NCBI GenBank assembly: GCA_946886255.1
Contig: CAMPIG010000017.1
Location: 1 to 26,639 of the forward strand
Source: an uncultured Cellvibrio sp.
GTDB taxonomy: Bacteria > Pseudomonadota > Gammaproteobacteria > Pseudomonadales > Cellvibrionaceae
Direction of reading: 5' to 3'
Length of the DNA stretch: 26,639 nt
Of the stretch, positions 23,782 to 26,639 are shown piece after piece. Position numbers and translations under genes: made by a program. Under the pieces are notes generated by a model. It saw only the letters and a program-made list of their open reading frames with translations, was not told where the DNA came from and did no database searches. Positions within the stretch are counted from its first letter, which is position 1. Every line of letters begins with the position of its first letter.

Positions 23782-25185
23782 TCACTTTTTCGTTGGGTCC
23801 CACACCAGAACAGACAGTGGGGTTGGCTTATTGCCTTTGCCGCCAGCATCATCGCCATCCAGCTGGTTTACTGCTTGTAACAAGAGATGGACTTGCTGTG
23901 TTTGTCGCCACTGCGCAGGATCAATCGAGGGCTCCCAGGCGCCGACATCGGTGTCGGTCAAAAAGCGAAATTGCCATGCGCGTGCGTGTAAGTTTTCGAG
24001 CGAAGCAGCCACCACACGCCCGTTCTTGCTGTCATCACGGTAAATCAGGTGTACACGCTCACTGTCTTTCCCTTGGCCCGCTATTAACACCGCGCGCGAA
24101 ATCGGCGGTCGCTTGGTGCCATGGCCTTGCAAGGTAAAGTCCACGCCCGATTCTGGCCCCGCTACCCTATGCCATTTGTCGTGGTCCCAATAAACCAGAT
24201 TGAAGCGAGGCGTTGCTCCCTCGCGCGCTGACCAATAGGACGCAATAATGGGTCTGCCCCGTTGATCCGTCGCAATGAACGGCGGGTTCATAAGATTGCT
24301 CCGCTGTGGGATCGCGGCGGCAACTTCGGCCGTTTTTTGTGTTATTGGCAAGGCATAACGACTGCCATCGGTCCGGACCCAGGTCAGGCCACCGTCATCA
24401 GAACGTGCGTAGAGCAGGCTATGGTTGGTGGCCACATCTGGTGTTTCGCGCCAGTTCCATGCCAGGTGCAGCCGGCCATTGCCATCTATGTTCATGTCCC
24501 AGTAGGCGCTGCGTTGTTGTTCACCGTCGATCAGGTTGTCCTGGCGCCGGGACCACTTGCGTCGCTCAGTATCATAATGATTTAGCACCAGTCGGCCATT
24601 GCCAGAGCCGCCATCACGATAGAGAAATAACAGATCACCATTTTCCTGGCGGAAAAATTGTGGGTAAGTAACGCTGCTTTCAGCCGTGCCGACCATGGCG
24701 CTCGGCTTTTCCATAGCCAGGCTGCCGGGTGCGAGGCTCCGGCTATAACTCAGCGGGCTGTTGTGGTGCCCCCAGGCCAGGTGCAGATAACCTGATCCAT
24801 CCACTACCAGGCTGATGGTGTTGTGAGCATCCTCGGGTGTCGTGCTGAAATCAGTAGCATGGATCTCCCATTTGTCGTCCGGTAAACGCCGCTTGGCCAA
24901 TAGCACTCGGCCTTTGGCATCGTAAAAGCCCGCGTATTGGTGGCCATTGTCAGTAAACAGTGTTTGCCGACTGCCTGCGACGACGTTTATCGAGCTGCTC
25001 GCGAACGCATGGTCGGTCAATGGGATTTGCCGGACGGCCGTTTTCTCGGGGGCCGTTGAGGAAGGCAGGGCGAATACATTGGCGGCAAGTAGTAACAGCG
25101 TGATACATGACCCGGCTCGGGTACGCGCGCCGGCGCACTGCCGCAGTATTGTGGGGCTCAAATACTTCGATATATTCATCAGCAT
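23782..25185 (-). CDS. Secreted BNR_4 beta-propeller protein, putative polysaccharide lyase (PL24/PL25-like)
   Basis: This protein of about 467 residues belongs to the BNR repeat-containing family (PF15892), which includes ulvan lyases and relatives acting next to uronic acids. A long basic leader and hydrophobic core (ITLLLLAANVFA) make a signal peptide. The propeller shows EDAHNTISLVVDG, HLAWGHHNSPLSY, VTYPQFF and YRDGGSGNG. Counting from the TTG at 25188, His122, His142, Tyr175 and Arg191 have spacings of 20 and 16 within the His and Tyr/Arg pairs, as I recall for PL24/PL25 catalytic residues. Start codons cluster (TTG 25188, ATG 25185, ATG 25179) without a good ribosome site, so the exact start is open. 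It lies 80 bp upstream of the fused paralogue and 80 bp after the PL9-like gene, same strand. Substrate is unknown; a rhamnose-uronate polymer is likely, as marine ulvan seems unlikely here. Confidence 0.8.
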   Translation of the reverse strand: MLMNISKYLSPTILRQCAGARTRAGSCITLLLLAANVFALPSSTAPEKTAVRQIPLTDHAFASSSINVVAGSRQTLFTDNGHQYAGFYDAKGRVLLAKRRLPDDKWEIHATDFSTTPEDAHNTISLVVDGSGYLHLAWGHHNSPLSYSRSLAPGSLAMEKPSAMVGTAESSVTYPQFFRQENGDLLFLYRDGGSGNGRLVLNHYDTERRKWSRRQDNLIDGEQQRSAYWDMNIDGNGRLHLAWNWRETPDVATNHSLLYARSDDGGLTWVRTDGSRYALPITQKTAEVAAAIPQRSNLMNPPFIATDQRGRPIIASYWSAREGATPRFNLVYWDHDKWHRVAGPESGVDFTLQGHGTKRPPISRAVLIAGQGKDSERVHLIYRDDSKNGRVVAASLENLHARAWQFRFLTDTDVGAWEPSIDPAQWRQTQQVHLLLQAVNQLDGDDAGGKGNKPTPLSVLVWDPTKK

Positions 25186-25215
25186 CAACGTTATTTATTT
25201 TTCCATACGCGATCC

Positions 25216-25252
25216 CTGCAGGCTGCTCCCCGAAGAGGGGAGCAGCCTGCAG
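25216..25252 (-). repeat. Perfect 16-bp stem hairpin between the PL9-like and BNR_4 genes
   Basis: CTGCAGGCTGCTCCCC and its exact reverse complement flank a five-base loop (25232-25236). It starts 14 bp after the PL9-like stop codon and precedes the BNR_4 start by about 30 bp. On the minus strand no T run follows, so it is more likely an mRNA processing or stability element than a terminator, although it might attenuate transcription. Confidence 0.75.
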
Positions 25253-25265
25253 TTAACTTGCAAGG

Positions 25266-26639
25266 TTATCGTTCGTAGGCCCCCAAGTCCGGGGCAGATC
25301 CGGAATAAGGCAGACCGACGTCAATCCCTCTGTCGATCATCTGGCTACCGCCGCGCAGCTTCATGAAATCCAGCGCAGGAAGGCTGCCATCAGCGTCGCG
25401 CGGTCCCATAAACCCGGTGTCGGAAAGGCTCATGAAATCACTGCTGGAAGGTGTAATACCCAGATCCCAGGTATTGAATCGGGAATCCACACCTTGCATG
25501 TTCCGGTTGCGATTCGGGTAACCAATATTGTTCACCATCCGGTGTGCACGATTGCCTGTCAGGATGACTCCATCGGTGCGATTGCCGTTGGCGTCCCAGG
25601 TGCTGGCCAGCATGTCGTACTGCACACCGTTGTTGTACGAGGTGTTGTTGAACCAATCGTTCCCACCAGAGGAGTGGTTTGCGTAGAAGCCCTGGTTGCG
25701 GTTGCCCCAAGCCAGATTGTTGCGCACAACATGACGAATGCCTGTCTTACTGCTGCCGATCTTAAATCCGGCACCATTGCCATCGGGCGCCCGCGCTGAA
25801 CCGGAGTTAATATAGCCGCTGCCCATCGCCCAGCTGTTCTCAACAACCACAGGCACTTCCTGGGAAATAAAATCCCAGCCGTCGTCAGAGTTCCACCACG
25901 CACGACAACCACGGAAAATCGTTACGTCGCCAGTCTTTTGATAATGAACACCGAAACCATCAGCGTTTTGGCCATTCCCCTGATGTGAGCGCGGGTCGTA
26001 GTTATCGTGGGAGTCACTATTCAGGATCAGATGACCACCCGTCGTTGTGTTAATAAACATACCTGACCCGGCGATATGGTGGATGTCGAGCAGTTCAAAG
26101 ATATCATGGTGAGCGCTCCCGCCGACTGACACCCCGATGTTCGAGCGCGTATTCATCGGCACATTGCGGATTTCAAAACCTTTGAGGTGCAGATAGGCCC
26201 CGCTAACGTAAAAACCCGAGGTGTAGTTTGGGTCCGGTTGGATTCGCAGGTCCGCAAAGTCAAATACCGGGCGTTCTCCGGGGAAAGCGAAGTATCGGAT
26301 GCGGTTATTCGCAGAGGTGCCGCTCTTCCAGAAGTTAACACCGGCCGAGCGAATGGCGGGATTGACGATCCGATAAACCCCGCCGCGAACATAAACCAGT
26401 TGCCCGGGGGTTGCGACATCAATGGCTTTTTGCAGTGTCGCGAATGGTCGAGCCATTGTGCCCGGATTCGAATCACTGCCGTTCAATGCGACGTAGTAGT
26501 TGCCATCATTACCAGCTCCGATTGAACTGGAGCTGCCGGAACTCATTGAACTGCTTGAGGAGGAATTCGAGCCGCTGCAAGGCACCGGTTGTGGATTGCT
26601 ACCCACCACCGTCAGAGAATCGATATTGCCCAGACCTTC
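25266..26639 (-). CDS. PL9-type polysaccharide lyase with poly-Ser linker, N-terminus beyond the window
   Basis: PL9 enzymes cleave polygalacturonate, and some act on rhamnogalacturonan or related uronate polymers, by calcium-dependent beta-elimination. The visible 457 residues start inside an N-terminal domain whose end (GLGNIDSLTVVGSNPQP) resembles the last strand of CBM6/CBM35-type modules, followed by a Ser/Gly linker (CSGSNSSSSSSMSSG) typical of Cellvibrio enzymes. The right-handed parallel beta-helix then runs to the C-terminus. Expected PL9 residues are visible: NSDSHDNYD, AWWNSDDGWDFI (the Asp-Asp-x-x-Asp calcium cluster, about 25870-25887) and NGAGFKIGSSK with the catalytic Lys (codon 25761-25763). 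The end is a typical IDRGIDVG...SGSAPDLGAYER. The frame is open to the window edge, so any start near 26609 is only an internal GTG. It is probably first in, or part of, the minus-strand carbohydrate operon. Confidence 0.87.
   Translation of the reverse strand, partial: EGLGNIDSLTVVGSNPQPVPCSGSNSSSSSSMSSGSSSSIGAGNDGNYYVALNGSDSNPGTMARPFATLQKAIDVATPGQLVYVRGGVYRIVNPAIRSAGVNFWKSGTSANNRIRYFAFPGERPVFDFADLRIQPDPNYTSGFYVSGAYLHLKGFEIRNVPMNTRSNIGVSVGGSAHHDIFELLDIHHIAGSGMFINTTTGGHLILNSDSHDNYDPRSHQGNGQNADGFGVHYQKTGDVTIFRGCRAWWNSDDGWDFISQEVPVVVENSWAMGSGYINSGSARAPDGNGAGFKIGSSKTGIRHVVRNNLAWGNRNQGFYANHSSGGNDWFNNTSYNNGVQYDMLASTWDANGNRTDGVILTGNRAHRMVNNIGYPNRNRNMQGVDSRFNTWDLGITPSSSDFMSLSDTGFMGPRDADGSLPALDFMKLRGGSQMIDRGIDVGLPYSGSAPDLGAYER

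Noticed and set aside
26544..26590. Ser-codon-rich stretch as a DNA repeat or frameshift artefact
   Set aside because: The frame stays open through it and poly-Ser linkers are normal between modules in this type of secreted enzyme.

Overview
The window looks like chromosomal DNA of a plant-polysaccharide-degrading gammaproteobacterium, most likely Cellvibrio or a close relative. The reasons are gammaproteobacterial ArgA/ArgE/IlvD sequences, a very large TonB-dependent receptor, several secreted carbohydrate-active enzymes, and a poly-serine linker of the kind common in Cellvibrio enzymes. The genus call is inference from content, not a search result. No tRNA, rRNA, CRISPR array, insertion sequence or phage gene was seen.

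Region 1 (1-3216, minus strand) is housekeeping amino-acid synthesis, in transcription order argE, argA, ilvD (ilvD runs off the left edge). Region 2 (3392-9614) holds two paralogous flavin-dependent (tryptophan-type) halogenases facing each other with stop codons one base apart. Next comes a 1019-residue TonB-dependent receptor, read toward the second halogenase but separated from it by an intrinsic terminator. The receptor has a candidate promoter whose -35 box is embedded in a perfect GACAACGTTGTC palindrome, with a second copy of the palindrome core 145 bp upstream, suggesting a LacI-type regulator. Region 3 (10045-15678) is mixed: a Pit phosphate transporter with its DUF47/PhoU-like partner, an unlinked GspE/PilB-type ATPase, a TauE/SafE permease and a small DUF805 membrane protein with a clear terminator.

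Region 4 (15752-26639) is a pectin/arabinogalactan degradation locus. GH53 endo-galactanase with a CBM13 domain is on the plus strand. On the minus strand, in transcription order, are a PL9-type lyase (start beyond the right edge), a stand-alone BNR_4 beta-propeller protein, a 1458-residue lipoprotein fusing a BNR_4 propeller, a GH105-like domain and a DUF2264 (GH154-type) domain, and a double GH43 enzyme. The set fits attack on rhamnogalacturonan-I backbone and galactan/arabinan side chains, or on a glucuronate-decorated arabinogalactan.

The most interesting observation is in that locus. The stand-alone BNR_4 protein keeps four residues (His, His, Tyr, Arg) whose order and 20- and 16-residue spacings match my recollection of PL24/PL25 ulvan-lyase active sites. 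The fused copy aligns without gaps over this stretch yet has replaced all four. This suggests an active lyase paired with a catalytically dead propeller that has been recruited, perhaps as a binding module, onto exo-acting uronidase domains at the cell surface.
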